From Glaciecola sp964621345 (GTDB taxonomy: Bacteria; Pseudomonadota; Gammaproteobacteria; Enterobacterales; Alteromonadaceae): DNA of 64,000 nucleotides. Shown in pieces: positions 34,589-44,105 of the stretch. A model generated the notes under the pieces. The model saw only the letters and a list, made by a program, of their open reading frames with translations. It had not been told where the DNA came from and searched no databases. Every line of letters starts with the position of its first letter. Within the stretch, counting starts at the first letter, position 1. Both the position numbers and the translations under genes were made by a program. Location: contig CAZUON010000014.1 of NCBI GenBank assembly GCA_964621345.1, positions 1 through 64,000 of the forward strand. Direction: 5' to 3'.

Positions 34589-35713
34589 TTAGCTTTTTAA
34601 ATCATCAAAGAACTGCTTCACCCCATCAAAAAAGCCTTTTTCTTTAGGACGATGCTTTGCACCTTGCCCCATGCAGGTCTTTTCAAACTCTTCTAAAAGC
34701 TCTTTTTGTTTAGACGATAAATTAACTGGCGTTTCGATTTCAACTTTACACATTAAGTCACCTACGGCGCCACTGCGCACCGATTTAACGCCTTTACCAC
34801 GTAATCTAAACATTTTTCCGGTTTGCGTCTCAGGACTGACTTTCAGCTTGACCTTGCCATCTAGTGTCGGTACTTCAATGTCACCACCGAGTGCTGCGGT
34901 AGTAAAACTCAAAGGTACCTCACAATATAAATTGTTACCGTCGCGGGTAAATATATGATGGTCCTTAACATGAACTTGCACATATAAATCGCCCGCTGGT
35001 GCACCTTGCTCGCCCGCTTCGCCTTCACCGCTTAATCGTATTCTGTCACCGGTATCAACACCTGCCGGGACTTTAACCGAAAGGGTTTTAGTTTTTTCAA
35101 CACGACCTTGACCGCGACAAGGGCTACAGGGATCTGAAACAATCTTGCCTTTTCCTGAACACGTTGGGCAAGTTTGTTGAACAGCAAAGAAACCTTGACG
35201 CATTTGTACTTGACCCGCGCCTTTACATGTGGGGCATGTGCTTGCAGAGGTTCCCTTCTTAGCGCCAGAGCCATCACAGGTATCGCACTCCACCAGAGTA
35301 GGCACGCGAATTTCAACCTCTTTACCGCGTACAGCTTCTTCCAAACTCATTTCTAGATTATAACGAAGGTCAGAGCCTTGTCTGGCACGTTGTTGTCGGC
35401 CTCTACCGCCACCAAAAATATCGCCAAATACATCACCAAAAATATCACCAAAATCGCCTGGTCCAGCACCACCGCCGCCACGATTAGGATCGACGCCGGC
35501 ATGACCGTATTGATCATAGGCCGCGCGTTTGCGTTGGTCTGATAAGATTTCGTAAGCTTCTTGTACTTCCCTGAATTTTTCTTCCAAAGACTTATCACCT
35601 TGTGCGCGGTCAGGATGATATTTCATCGCGAGCTTTTTATAGGCCTTTTTAATTTCGCGCTCTTCGGCGCTCTTCGCCACGCCTAGTACTTCGTAATAGT
35701 CTCTTTTAGACAT
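34589..35713 (-). CDS. dnaJ: chaperone DnaJ
   Basis: Hsp40 co-chaperone that stimulates DnaK ATPase and presents substrates. The 374 residues comprise a J domain with HPD (YHPDRAQG, about 32-40), a Gly-rich linker (about 75-105), a zinc region with four CxxCxGxG-type repeats (CDTCDGSGAKKG, CPTCKGAG, CPTCSGKG, CSPCRGQG) and a C-terminal substrate domain. Last gene of the grpE-dnaK-dnaJ cluster; a 123-base gap with hairpins separates it from dnaK. Confidence 0.98.
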   Translation of the reverse strand: MSKRDYYEVLGVAKSAEEREIKKAYKKLAMKYHPDRAQGDKSLEEKFREVQEAYEILSDQRKRAAYDQYGHAGVDPNRGGGGAGPGDFGDIFGDVFGDIFGGGRGRQQRARQGSDLRYNLEMSLEEAVRGKEVEIRVPTLVECDTCDGSGAKKGTSASTCPTCKGAGQVQMRQGFFAVQQTCPTCSGKGKIVSDPCSPCRGQGRVEKTKTLSVKVPAGVDTGDRIRLSGEGEAGEQGAPAGDLYVQVHVKDHHIFTRDGNNLYCEVPLSFTTAALGGDIEVPTLDGKVKLKVSPETQTGKMFRLRGKGVKSVRSGAVGDLMCKVEIETPVNLSSKQKELLEEFEKTCMGQGAKHRPKEKGFFDGVKQFFDDLKS

Positions 35714-35780
35714 AAACCCTTGTTCCTACTAATGCATTGAAATTGATACACTGTTGATTTTGCAAATCTTGTTAACACAA

Positions 35781-35839
35781 CAGGCGCATACCCCTCTCGA
35801 GATAGCGCCTGATGCTAGTAACACCCAAATACTGTGTTA
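35781..35839 (-). promoter_or_regulatory. hairpins in the dnaK-dnaJ spacer
   Basis: Two inverted repeats lie in the spacer: TAACAC/GTGTTA, overlapping the dnaK stop, and CAGGCGC/GCGCCTG. Neither is followed by a T run, so they are unlikely to terminate. They may mark processing or differential expression of dnaK over dnaJ. Confidence 0.35.
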
Positions 35840-37768
35840 TTTTTTATCGTCGTCTTTTACTTCTTCAAACTCAGCGTCAACCACATCATCGCCAGCATCA
35901 GCCTGAGCATTTGGCTCACCTTGTGCTTGACCTTCTGCGCCTTGAGCGGCTGCTTTTGCTTGCGCTATTTCCATCAATTTAGCAGACGCTTCAATCAATG
36001 CTTGAGTCTTCTGCTCGATGGCTTCAACGTCATCTTCTTTGCGCGCGACTTCAAGCTCGTCTATGGCCGCTTCAATTTTGCTTTTCTCATCCGCTTCCAG
36101 CGCATCGCCGGCTTCTTCTATCTGAGTGCGTGTTCCGTGGATCATGCCATCAGCTTGGTTACGGGCAGCAACGAGTTTCTCAAATTTTGCATCTGCGTCT
36201 TTATTTGCTTCTGCATCTTGTACCATTTGATTTATCTCATCTTCACTCAAACCTGAAGACGCTTTGATCGTAATTTTCTGCTCTTTACCGGTATCTTTGT
36301 CTTTCGCAGATACGTGTAAAATACCGTCCGCATCAATATCAAAGGTCACTTCGATTTGAGGTGTTCCACGTGGCGCCGGGCGAATGCCTTCAAGGTTAAA
36401 CTGACCTAAAGACTTGTTGCCCGATGCTTGCTTACGTTCACCTTGTAATACGTGTACCGTTACCGCTGATTGATTATCGTCAGCCGTTGAGAACGTTTGT
36501 GACTTTTTGGTCGGTACTGTCGTATTTTTCTCGATTAACGGTGTCATCACGCCGCCCATTGTTTCGATACCTAGAGACAATGGAGAAACGTCTAGTAATA
36601 GAACGTCTTTCACTTCGCCTGACAATACGCCGCCTTGAATCGCCGCACCTACTGCTACTGCTTCATCAGGGTTAACATCTTTTCTTGGTGCTTTACCAAA
36701 GAAGTCTGTTACGTACTTTTGCACCAATGGCATGCGAGTTTGTCCGCCCACCAGGATGATATCGTCGATATCGCCCACTGATAAATCTGCATCTGCTAAA
36801 GCTTGCTTAAGCGGCTCTAAAGACTTTTTCACTAGCTCTTCAACCAATGACTCTAGTTTAGCGCGCGTTACCTTAATTGCTAAATGCTTAGGACCAGAGG
36901 CATCTGCAGTAATGTAAGGCAAGTTAACTTCGGTTTGTTGTGCAGAAGAAAGCTCAATTTTCGCTTTTTCACCCGCTTCTTTCAAACGCTGCATCGCAAG
37001 TGGGTCTTTACGTAAATCAAAACCTTGGTCTTTTTTGAACTCATCAACCAAATAAGTGATCATACGGTTATCAAAATCTTCGCCACCAAGGTGGGTATCA
37101 CCATTTGTTGCAAGCACTTCAAAGGTATGTTCACCGTCAACGTTATCGATTTCGATGATTGAGATATCAAACGTACCACCACCTAAATCATATACCGCAA
37201 CAACGTTGTCGCCTTTTTTCTTGTCCATGCCGTAGGCAAGTGCTGCAGCTGTTGGCTCATTGATAATGCGTTTTACTTCTAAGCCAGCAATTCGCCCTGC
37301 ATCTTTTGTTGCTTGACGCTGAGCATCATTAAAGTAAGCCGGTACTGTAATAACAGCAGCGGTGACTTCTTCGCCAAGGTAATCTTCAGCGGTTTTCTTC
37401 ATCTTTTTCAATACTTCGGCAGAGATTTGCGGTGGAGCCATCTTCTCGCCATTACCTTCAACCCATGCATCGCCGTTATCTGCTTTAACAATAGCGAAGG
37501 GCATGATGTCGATGTCGCGCTGTACTTCTTCGTCTTCAAAGCGACGACCAATTAAACGCTTAATTGCGAATAAGGTGTTTTTAGGGTTAGTTACCGCCTG
37601 GCGCTTTGCAGGTTGACCTACTAACGTTTCGCCATCTTGCGAATAAGCAATGATTGAAGGAGTCGTGCGATCGCCCTCTGCATTTTCGATAACTTTTGCT
37701 TTGTCGCCGTCGAGTACGGCAACACATGAATTTGTTGTACCTAAGTCGATACCGATGATTCTACCCAT
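35837..37768 (-). CDS. dnaK: chaperone DnaK (Hsp70)
   Basis: ATP-dependent Hsp70 chaperone. The 643-residue chain starts GRIIGIDLGTTNSCVAVLDG, and all ATPase motifs are present (AVITVPAYFNDAQRQATKDAG, VYDLGGGTFDISI, ILVGGQTRMP). The substrate domain contains LLLDVSPLSLGIETMGG. The tail is Gln/Ala-rich and ends EFEEVKDDDKK, the EEV-type end typical of DnaK. It lies between grpE and dnaJ under heat-shock control. Confidence 0.99.
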   Translation of the reverse strand: MGRIIGIDLGTTNSCVAVLDGDKAKVIENAEGDRTTPSIIAYSQDGETLVGQPAKRQAVTNPKNTLFAIKRLIGRRFEDEEVQRDIDIMPFAIVKADNGDAWVEGNGEKMAPPQISAEVLKKMKKTAEDYLGEEVTAAVITVPAYFNDAQRQATKDAGRIAGLEVKRIINEPTAAALAYGMDKKKGDNVVAVYDLGGGTFDISIIEIDNVDGEHTFEVLATNGDTHLGGEDFDNRMITYLVDEFKKDQGFDLRKDPLAMQRLKEAGEKAKIELSSAQQTEVNLPYITADASGPKHLAIKVTRAKLESLVEELVKKSLEPLKQALADADLSVGDIDDIILVGGQTRMPLVQKYVTDFFGKAPRKDVNPDEAVAVGAAIQGGVLSGEVKDVLLLDVSPLSLGIETMGGVMTPLIEKNTTVPTKKSQTFSTADDNQSAVTVHVLQGERKQASGNKSLGQFNLEGIRPAPRGTPQIEVTFDIDADGILHVSAKDKDTGKEQKITIKASSGLSEDEINQMVQDAEANKDADAKFEKLVAARNQADGMIHGTRTQIEEAGDALEADEKSKIEAAIDELEVARKEDDVEAIEQKTQALIEASAKLMEIAQAKAAAQGAEGQAQGEPNAQADAGDDVVDAEFEEVKDDDKK

Positions 37769-37891
37769 GTATATCTCTCCAAAATTTCTTAATGTTGCTA
37801 AACTATTTGATTATTTAATAAGTGGGGTTAATACCCTTATTTTCAATAGGCTTATTTGGCAATATTCAAAAATAATTGCCACTCCTATTAC

Positions 37892-38533
37892 TTATGCTTG
37901 TGTATCGACACCTTCTGATGGCGCTCTTGAAACCATTACCATAGCTGGGCGCAATAAACGCTCATTCAATACATAGCCTTTCTGCATCACCGCCATTACC
38001 GTATTAGCAGGATGCTCGGTTGATTCTTGCAAAGACATCGCCTGATGATGGTCAGGATTGAAAGTCTCACCTAAGGGGTCAATGACCGTTAAGCCAAATT
38101 TTTCGATGGTTGAAATAAACGACTTCAGAGTTAAATCCACGCCATCTAATAAAGGTTTACTTGCTTCATCTTCAGGATTTGCCGATTGCACCGCTCTCTC
38201 TAAGTTGTCAATTACAGGCAATAACTCACCGGCAAATTTTTCCAGGGCAAACTTACGTGCTTTGTCTATTTCTGATTCGACTCTACGGCGCGCATTTTCA
38301 AGATCCGCTCTTGCACGCAATACACCGTCTGTTTGTTCGTGAATTTGGGCCTTAGCCGCGGCAAGCTCTTCTTCAAGAGCTTGAATCTGCGCCTCTTCTA
38401 AACTCAATACTTCAGACTGCTCAGTGCTGTCATCTTGTACCTCGTTAGTCGCTTGTTGATTGTTCTCGGTATTAAGTTCTTCGGTTACACCGTCTTCAGT
38501 TTTTGGCTGATTAGCATCAGGTTGCTGACTCAT
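37892..38533 (-). CDS. grpE: nucleotide exchange factor GrpE
   Basis: Releases ADP from DnaK. The 213 residues show an acidic, disordered N-terminus (about 1-45), a long dimerisation helix and the C-terminal beta domain with the GRPE signature around NPDHHQAMS and VMAVMQKGYVLNERLLRPAMVMV. It heads the heat-shock cluster behind a sigma-32 promoter. In E. coli its divergent neighbour is nadK; here it is a sensor-kinase gene, with nadK 12.9 kb away. Confidence 0.97.
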   Translation of the reverse strand: MSQQPDANQPKTEDGVTEELNTENNQQATNEVQDDSTEQSEVLSLEEAQIQALEEELAAAKAQIHEQTDGVLRARADLENARRRVESEIDKARKFALEKFAGELLPVIDNLERAVQSANPEDEASKPLLDGVDLTLKSFISTIEKFGLTVIDPLGETFNPDHHQAMSLQESTEHPANTVMAVMQKGYVLNERLLRPAMVMVSRAPSEGVDTQA

Positions 38534-38583
38534 TATCTTCTCCGCGCTTACTTTGGCTGGTCAATTCTTTGCGATGCTGGCTA

Positions 38584-38611
38584 TAATGGGGATAAATCAG
38601 AGGGCTTCAAG
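38584..38611 (-). promoter_or_regulatory. sigma-32 heat-shock promoter of grpE
   Basis: On the minus strand CTTGAA (38611-38606) and CCCCATTA (38591-38584) are separated by 14 bases, an essentially perfect sigma-32 promoter (CTTGAA-N13/14-CCCCATNT). It is about 50 bases upstream of the grpE start. Confidence 0.9.
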
Positions 38612-38667
38612 GCACTTTTTCGATTTTTTTTAAGGTCGTAAAAAGGCGCGGAACAGCGGAACAATAG

Positions 38668-41600
38668 ATGTTTACAATTTGGACTTTGGCATCCATTACG
38701 GCTGTGTATGTCATATTACTGTTTGCCGTTGCCATATGGGGCAGTAGACAAGGGCGTCCACCAAAGTCTGTGTATGCTCTGGCACTTGGCGTGCATTGTA
38801 CGTCTTGGGCGTTTTTTGGTACCACCACACAGTCATTGCAATTTGGCTGGGCCGTTATACCTACCTATTTAGGCATAGTGCTGGTGATGTTATTTGGCTT
38901 TAGCACACTGCGCAAGATTGCTCACCTGTGCCGCCAACATAAAATATCTTCGTTGGCTGAATTTATCGCGATACGCTATCAACACTCAAACCTGCTTGCA
39001 GGGATTGTCGTAGCGTTGTGCTTTGTTGGCGTTATTCCCTATATCGCGTTGCAGTTAGATGCTATCAGCTCAGCAATTCAAGTCATGACCACCGACAACT
39101 CGAGTTGGTCTGGTTCTGTGAGTTTTTATGTCACCGTGTTCATGGCGGTGTTTTCTATTTGGTTTGGTACCCGCACGCTCGACCTAACCCAAAAAAGAAA
39201 CGGCTTAATGTTCACCATTGCTTTTGAGTCTATTTTAAAGTTATTAGGGTTATTAATTGTTGGGTTTTATTGTGTTTACAGCTTATCTGATGGCTGGTTA
39301 GATTTAGCCGATAAAGCCCTGGCTAACGATGATACCCGCGAAGTCCTAACCCGCCCCTTTTCTGCATGGATTTATCTCAGCCATATTTTACTTGGCATCT
39401 GTTCCATGTTTTGTCTACCGCGGCAGTTTCACATTAATTTTGTTGAAAATAATAGTGACGATGAGTTGCATCACGCGCGCTGGGTCTTCCCAGCGTACCT
39501 GCTATTGATGACGCTGTTTATTTTACCCATTGCTTTAACTGGGGAATTATTGTTTGAACAAAGCGCTATCAGCTCCGACAATTTTGTATTATCAATCCCA
39601 ATCGCCCAGAACAACCACTTAGTCAGCATTAGCGCCTATATCGGTGGCTTAGCCGCATCTACAAGCATGGTGATTGTGGCAACACTTGCACTGGGTAACA
39701 TGGTGGCAAACAACCTTCTTACCCCGCTCTGGCTTTACTCCAAACATATTCGCCAAGGACAGCCAAAACTTTCGGTACATCAGTTACTACGCATTCGCCA
39801 ATGGACCATCATTGTATTGCTGTTTATTGCTTACTGGTACCATCAAAACATTAGTCAATCAGCCCCCTTAGTTAAGTCTGGCACTATAGCCATCGCCTTG
39901 ATGGCGCAAACCTTACCCGGCATTTTACTGGGACTATATTGGCGCTACACACAAAAAAACGCAGTCATTATTGGCTTATTAACAGGGGCCCTCGTGGTCA
40001 TCGTTAAGATGCTCTACCCTGCTATTTTAACTAGTTACTATTTTGCATCTGCGCCAAATGATAGTGATTTTGCCTTTGCTATTTTCTTATCTTTGGGCCT
40101 TAACTTTAGCTTAGTTATTTTAGTTTCTTCTCTGGGCAAGCCTTGCGAGGGCAACCCATTTACCGAAACTAATTTCATGCGTTCGTCTTTAAAAGTACCT
40201 GCTGACAAATTGTTAGCATTGCTCAATAGAATATTACCCGAGCCAGCTATCGCCAACTTCAGCGCAGAACTCAACAAACGGCAGCTTTCATCCAATACAA
40301 CTGGTAACAAGGAGTTAATCAGCAATAACATGATGCCAAATGACTTATTGCTAAAAGCCGAGCAAACCTTAACTTCTCATGTTGGAAATGCCAGCGCCAG
40401 AATTCTGCTCAACGCCATATCAGATAATGATTACGACAACAGCGAAGAACTAAGTGAGCTAGTAGAAAAGGCAACCCAATCATTTCAATTTAATCATGAA
40501 GTCCTACAATCGTCCATCGCTCACCTCCCGCAAGGTATAAGTGTAGTTGATTCGGATTTAAAATTGGTTGCGTGGAATAAACAATATGAGGACTTGTTTG
40601 AATACCCAGAAGGTTTTCTGCATCAAGGCTTAGGTGTGCAAGAGATACTCAATTTTAATGTACAGCGGGGTTTGATAGGGCAAAAAGAAAGTGATGGACA
40701 GGCACAACAAATAATAGCAAGCGAAGCTGTGAACAAACGAATTAAACGTATGGAACAAAGTAAAGCCTATCGTTATATTCGCCAGCACAGTGAAGATAAA
40801 ACGATTGAGATTTCTGGGAATCCCTTGCCTGGTGGCGGTTACATCACTTCTTTCACTGATATTACGCAGTACATAAAAATACAGCAGCAATTAGAAGCTG
40901 CAAAAGAAGATCTCGAGCAGCGGGTTATACAACGCACGCAAGAATTAGAAGTCGCAAAAACAGAGGCTGAAAACGCAAACATTTCGAAAACGAAATTTTT
41001 AGCAGCAACAGGGCATGATTTAATGCAGCCTTTTAACGCAGCTACATTATTTGCCTCAATGCTTCATGAAAAGCTCGCCGGGCACACACTCCATGATATT
41101 TCAAAGCATTTAGTTCAATCCCTTGAAAGCGCCGATGAACTGCTCGGTATGCTGATTGAAATAACAAAATTGGAAAGTGGAAATATTGTCCCCTCCTATA
41201 GTGATTTTTCCCTTGATGGCTTGCTTCAAAGTCTAGCAAACGACTTTACGGTGATTGGCGCACAAAAACATATTCGTGTGCGCTATGTGTCGAGTGGAGT
41301 TTGGGTTCGTAGCGACAAGCGTTTGCTAAGTCGGATGATTCAAAACTTACTGGCGAATGCGATTCGATATACCGACCATGGAAAAGTATTGCTAGGTGTT
41401 AGACGACGTCCGCACAATAGATGCGAGATCATGGTACTTGATACTGGTCGTGGTATTGCCAAAGACAATCAGCTAAGAATATTTAATGAGTTTCAGCGCA
41501 TAGACCAACAACACGACAGCTTAGGCTTAGGATTGGGTCTCACCATCGTTGAGCGGACTTCACTTTTGCTAGGTGTTGAAATTAAGCTCGATTCTGAACT

Positions 41601-42066
41601 AGGAAGAGGTACAAGCTTTGGCTTAACACTTCCAAGACAAGCACCATCTGCTTTGTCTCATACACAGGCCAATAGTCTACCCACCACTGATACCAAACAA
41701 TTCTTATTAAACAAATTAGTATTGGTATTAGAGAATGATACGCAAATTGCTGCAGCACTTGGCGTAATATTGCAAGATTGGGGAGCACGAGTAATGTTTG
41801 CTAATAATATGGCGAGCGCAAAACGACTCAACGAAACACCTGAGTTAATTATTGCCGATTATCATCTCAATGATGGTGACAACGGTATATCCGTATGTGA
41901 AGCGCTTAATTTGACCTTAAGTACTCATGTCCCTGCTATTTTAAGCAGCGCCGACCGTTCTGAACAGATTCAAGAAATGGCAATCGCAAATAACATGCGC
42001 TACTTACCCAAACCTATTAAAACTGCCGCTTTAAAAAGACTAATACAACGGCATTTAAACGTGTAA
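38668..42066 (+). CDS. hybrid sensor kinase with sodium/solute-symporter domain, CrbS/CbrA-like
   Basis: Membrane sensor of 1132 residues. Order: SLC5-type symporter domain with about 13 helices (1-510), linker in the position of the STAC domain (about 540-610), PAS domain (about 625-735), coiled coil, HisKA with phospho-acceptor His near 783 (AATGHDLMQP), HATPase (NLLANAIRY; LDTGRGIA; GLGLGLTIVE) and a receiver with the expected Asp near 1064 (IIADYHLND). Known relatives CrbS, MxtR and CbrA tie substrate flux to control of acetate, carbon or amino-acid use. A LuxR-type regulator encoded 1.2 kb downstream on the other strand fits the CrbS/CrbR pairing. Confidence 0.9.
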   Translation: MFTIWTLASITAVYVILLFAVAIWGSRQGRPPKSVYALALGVHCTSWAFFGTTTQSLQFGWAVIPTYLGIVLVMLFGFSTLRKIAHLCRQHKISSLAEFIAIRYQHSNLLAGIVVALCFVGVIPYIALQLDAISSAIQVMTTDNSSWSGSVSFYVTVFMAVFSIWFGTRTLDLTQKRNGLMFTIAFESILKLLGLLIVGFYCVYSLSDGWLDLADKALANDDTREVLTRPFSAWIYLSHILLGICSMFCLPRQFHINFVENNSDDELHHARWVFPAYLLLMTLFILPIALTGELLFEQSAISSDNFVLSIPIAQNNHLVSISAYIGGLAASTSMVIVATLALGNMVANNLLTPLWLYSKHIRQGQPKLSVHQLLRIRQWTIIVLLFIAYWYHQNISQSAPLVKSGTIAIALMAQTLPGILLGLYWRYTQKNAVIIGLLTGALVVIVKMLYPAILTSYYFASAPNDSDFAFAIFLSLGLNFSLVILVSSLGKPCEGNPFTETNFMRSSLKVPADKLLALLNRILPEPAIANFSAELNKRQLSSNTTGNKELISNNMMPNDLLLKAEQTLTSHVGNASARILLNAISDNDYDNSEELSELVEKATQSFQFNHEVLQSSIAHLPQGISVVDSDLKLVAWNKQYEDLFEYPEGFLHQGLGVQEILNFNVQRGLIGQKESDGQAQQIIASEAVNKRIKRMEQSKAYRYIRQHSEDKTIEISGNPLPGGGYITSFTDITQYIKIQQQLEAAKEDLEQRVIQRTQELEVAKTEAENANISKTKFLAATGHDLMQPFNAATLFASMLHEKLAGHTLHDISKHLVQSLESADELLGMLIEITKLESGNIVPSYSDFSLDGLLQSLANDFTVIGAQKHIRVRYVSSGVWVRSDKRLLSRMIQNLLANAIRYTDHGKVLLGVRRRPHNRCEIMVLDTGRGIAKDNQLRIFNEFQRIDQQHDSLGLGLGLTIVERTSLLLGVEIKLDSELGRGTSFGLTLPRQAPSALSHTQANSLPTTDTKQFLLNKLVLVLENDTQIAAALGVILQDWGARVMFANNMASAKRLNETPELIIADYHLNDGDNGISVCEALNLTLSTHVPAILSSADRSEQIQEMAIANNMRYLPKPIKTAALKRLIQRHLNV

Positions 42067-42155
42067 AATACCCCGTCAACTTAGCGAATGCTATCGAACA
42101 TAAAGGCGCAACGATATAATTCGCAGCTACTGTATATAAGGATATTCGAATACAC

Positions 42156-43232
42156 ATGAAGCCCCCAGTTACTGGTCGCGACCATCTTGAAGATAGTTAT
42201 CAAGCACTTGCTACCAAACACAGCGACGGTCGATTACAAGAATCGATGAAAGTAATATGCTTTGTTGGTGCAATAGCACATATCAGCTTTCTTTTCTTAT
42301 TTGCCATTTTGGGCGCTTTTGTTATGGCCGGGCTCAATGTCATAAGCATAGGGATTTGGATTTTTGCTTTTTATCTGGCACATAAACAGCGTTACCAGAG
42401 CAGTATTAACTTGATTATTGGCGAAATGTTTGCACATGCAGTATTTGCCACCTATTTAGTTGGTCCTAATTTGGGCTTTCAATATTACTTGTGGCCTCTT
42501 ATGGGTTTGTTACTGGCACTTCCTTCGCATAAGCTCAAGCAATCTACCTTCATCTGTGTCTTAGTTATTATCAGTTTTATTGCGCTATCACTGTTTACCC
42601 GCGACATTCACTACAATTATGAACTAAGTCACATTGTGGACTACGTTTACTCAGCTAATATTTTTTTGGCCGCAATGCCTTTTGTATTGACTATCCTATA
42701 CTTGCGTTCGACCAATACCGATAACGAAAAAGCCTTATTCTCGCAAGCAAATATGGATGCGTTAACAGAAACCTATAATCGCCGCTTTGTACATGATTTA
42801 ATGGAAAACACTGGCAATGAGCAACGCAGAAGAAGTTTTGACACCTATTCTCTTGTACTGGGCGACATTGACAATTTTGCCCTCATCAATGAAAGCTTAG
42901 GTCATGGGGTAGCTGACGCGGTCATTAAAAAAATTGCTGTTGTACTTAAGGATAGCGTACGAGACTCTGATATTGTTAGTCGATGGGGCGCAGAAGAATT
43001 TTTAATTATCTTAGCTAACGCCGACAGCGATACCACCGAAAAGGTTGTGCATAAAATGCGACATGGAATATATAGCAATATTGATATTCCAGAAGTGAAT
43101 GAGATTGGCCTAAGTATGAGCTTCGGTATCGCAAGTGCACATCGACATATGTCTTTTGAAGAAACGCTGCGACAAGCAGACCTTAAACTCTATCAAGCCA
43201 AAGCTTCTGGTTCGGACCGAATTATCGTCTAA
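42156..43232 (+). CDS. membrane GGDEF protein with altered GAEEF site
   Basis: A 358-residue protein with five or six N-terminal membrane helices (about 30-195) and a C-terminal GGDEF domain (about 205-358), placing it with membrane diguanylate cyclases. The active loop reads RWGAEEF instead of RYGGEEF; nearby GHGVAD replaces the usual GHxxGD and FALINES replaces FKxIND. The first metal Asp in LGDIDNF is kept. The protein may be a weak enzyme or a c-di-GMP/GTP sensor. It lies 89 bases after the CrbS-like gene, probably cotranscribed. Confidence 0.85.
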   Translation: MKPPVTGRDHLEDSYQALATKHSDGRLQESMKVICFVGAIAHISFLFLFAILGAFVMAGLNVISIGIWIFAFYLAHKQRYQSSINLIIGEMFAHAVFATYLVGPNLGFQYYLWPLMGLLLALPSHKLKQSTFICVLVIISFIALSLFTRDIHYNYELSHIVDYVYSANIFLAAMPFVLTILYLRSTNTDNEKALFSQANMDALTETYNRRFVHDLMENTGNEQRRRSFDTYSLVLGDIDNFALINESLGHGVADAVIKKIAVVLKDSVRDSDIVSRWGAEEFLIILANADSDTTEKVVHKMRHGIYSNIDIPEVNEIGLSMSFGIASAHRHMSFEETLRQADLKLYQAKASGSDRIIV

Positions 43233-43244
43233 TTGGCATTACCC

Positions 43245-43886
43245 TTAGTTCTCGGTACTCATCATTTCTTTATACATGATGCCCGCTTGCGTGCGGTTAT
43301 TTACACCAAGCTTGCGTAATACAGCCGAGGCATGCTGCTTCACAGTCGATTCTGAAATATCTAGCTCGTAGGCAATTTGCTTATTCAATAGGCCATTGGC
43401 AATCATATTCAGGACTTTTAATTGGTGTGGCGTTAAGGTTTCAAGTAGATGGTAATGTTGTAGTTTCTCTGAATTTTGATCCGGCAATTGAAAATCATTT
43501 GGCAGCCACTGTCCACCGTCGAGCACGGTACTTACGGCTTCAGAAATACTATCAAGTCCGACTGATTTTGGAATGAACGCGCTCGCTCCCAGTGCAATAC
43601 ACTTTTCAATGACCTGTGCACTCTCTTCGCCCGACACAACAATTACTAGGGTATTAGGGAATTCAGCTCGCAATTTTGTCATGCCACTCAAACCTTCGGT
43701 ATCTGGCATGTTTAAATCTAAACAGACTAAGTCAATATCAGGATTTTTCTGCAAATAAGCATAGGTTTGGTCAAAGTTATTTGCTTGAGCAACGTCAAGG
43801 CCTAACTGCTGAGCTAAGACCTGATTTAATGCGCTTCTAAACAAAGGATGATCGTCAGCAATAAGGGCAGTATAGCTTTGATTCAT
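43245..43886 (-). CDS. LuxR/NarL-type response regulator, CrbR/ErdR-like
   Basis: Cytoplasmic response regulator. The 213 residues comprise a receiver domain (about 1-125) with acidic pair DDHP, phospho-acceptor Asp in VCLDLNMPDTEG, Ser in VVSGEE and Lys in FIPKS, then a LuxR-type helix-turn-helix (LTPHQLKVLNMIANGLLNKQIAYE and STVKQHASAVLRKLGVNNR). In Vibrio cholerae and Pseudomonas, regulators of this kind partner symporter-kinases (CrbS, MxtR) and activate acs. Partnership here is inferred from proximity. It converges on the GGDEF gene with a 12-base gap. Confidence 0.88.
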   Translation of the reverse strand: MNQSYTALIADDHPLFRSALNQVLAQQLGLDVAQANNFDQTYAYLQKNPDIDLVCLDLNMPDTEGLSGMTKLRAEFPNTLVIVVSGEESAQVIEKCIALGASAFIPKSVGLDSISEAVSTVLDGGQWLPNDFQLPDQNSEKLQHYHLLETLTPHQLKVLNMIANGLLNKQIAYELDISESTVKQHASAVLRKLGVNNRTQAGIMYKEMMSTEN

Positions 43887-44075
43887 GACTTACCTTAGAA
43901 AAATAATAAAGGAGACGCTACGCGCATGCACGGAGCCAAAAATTGACCACAATGAGGCGATAATCGAGCAGGCAAAATAACGTATTTGCTTAAATATTAC
44001 TAGCGTTGTACTAAAGTAGAGCTTACACACTTTCTACGATTACACTTTGTATAATATGCTAAGCCCAGCTTGTAT

Positions 44076-44097
44076 AAAAAAGGCGGCCTAAGCCGCC
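44076..44097 (-). terminator. terminator after the TonB-dependent receptor gene
   Basis: Six-base GC stem GGCGGC / GCCGCC with a 4-base loop, followed on the minus strand by six T, nine bases after the stop. Confidence 0.92.
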
Positions 44098-44105
44098 AAC
44101 ACACA

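Noticed and set aside
43996..44027. Possible second copy of the TAGTAC/GTACTA operator near the response-regulator gene
   Set aside because: Only partial ACTAG and GTACTAA pieces are present, with wrong spacing and no symmetry.
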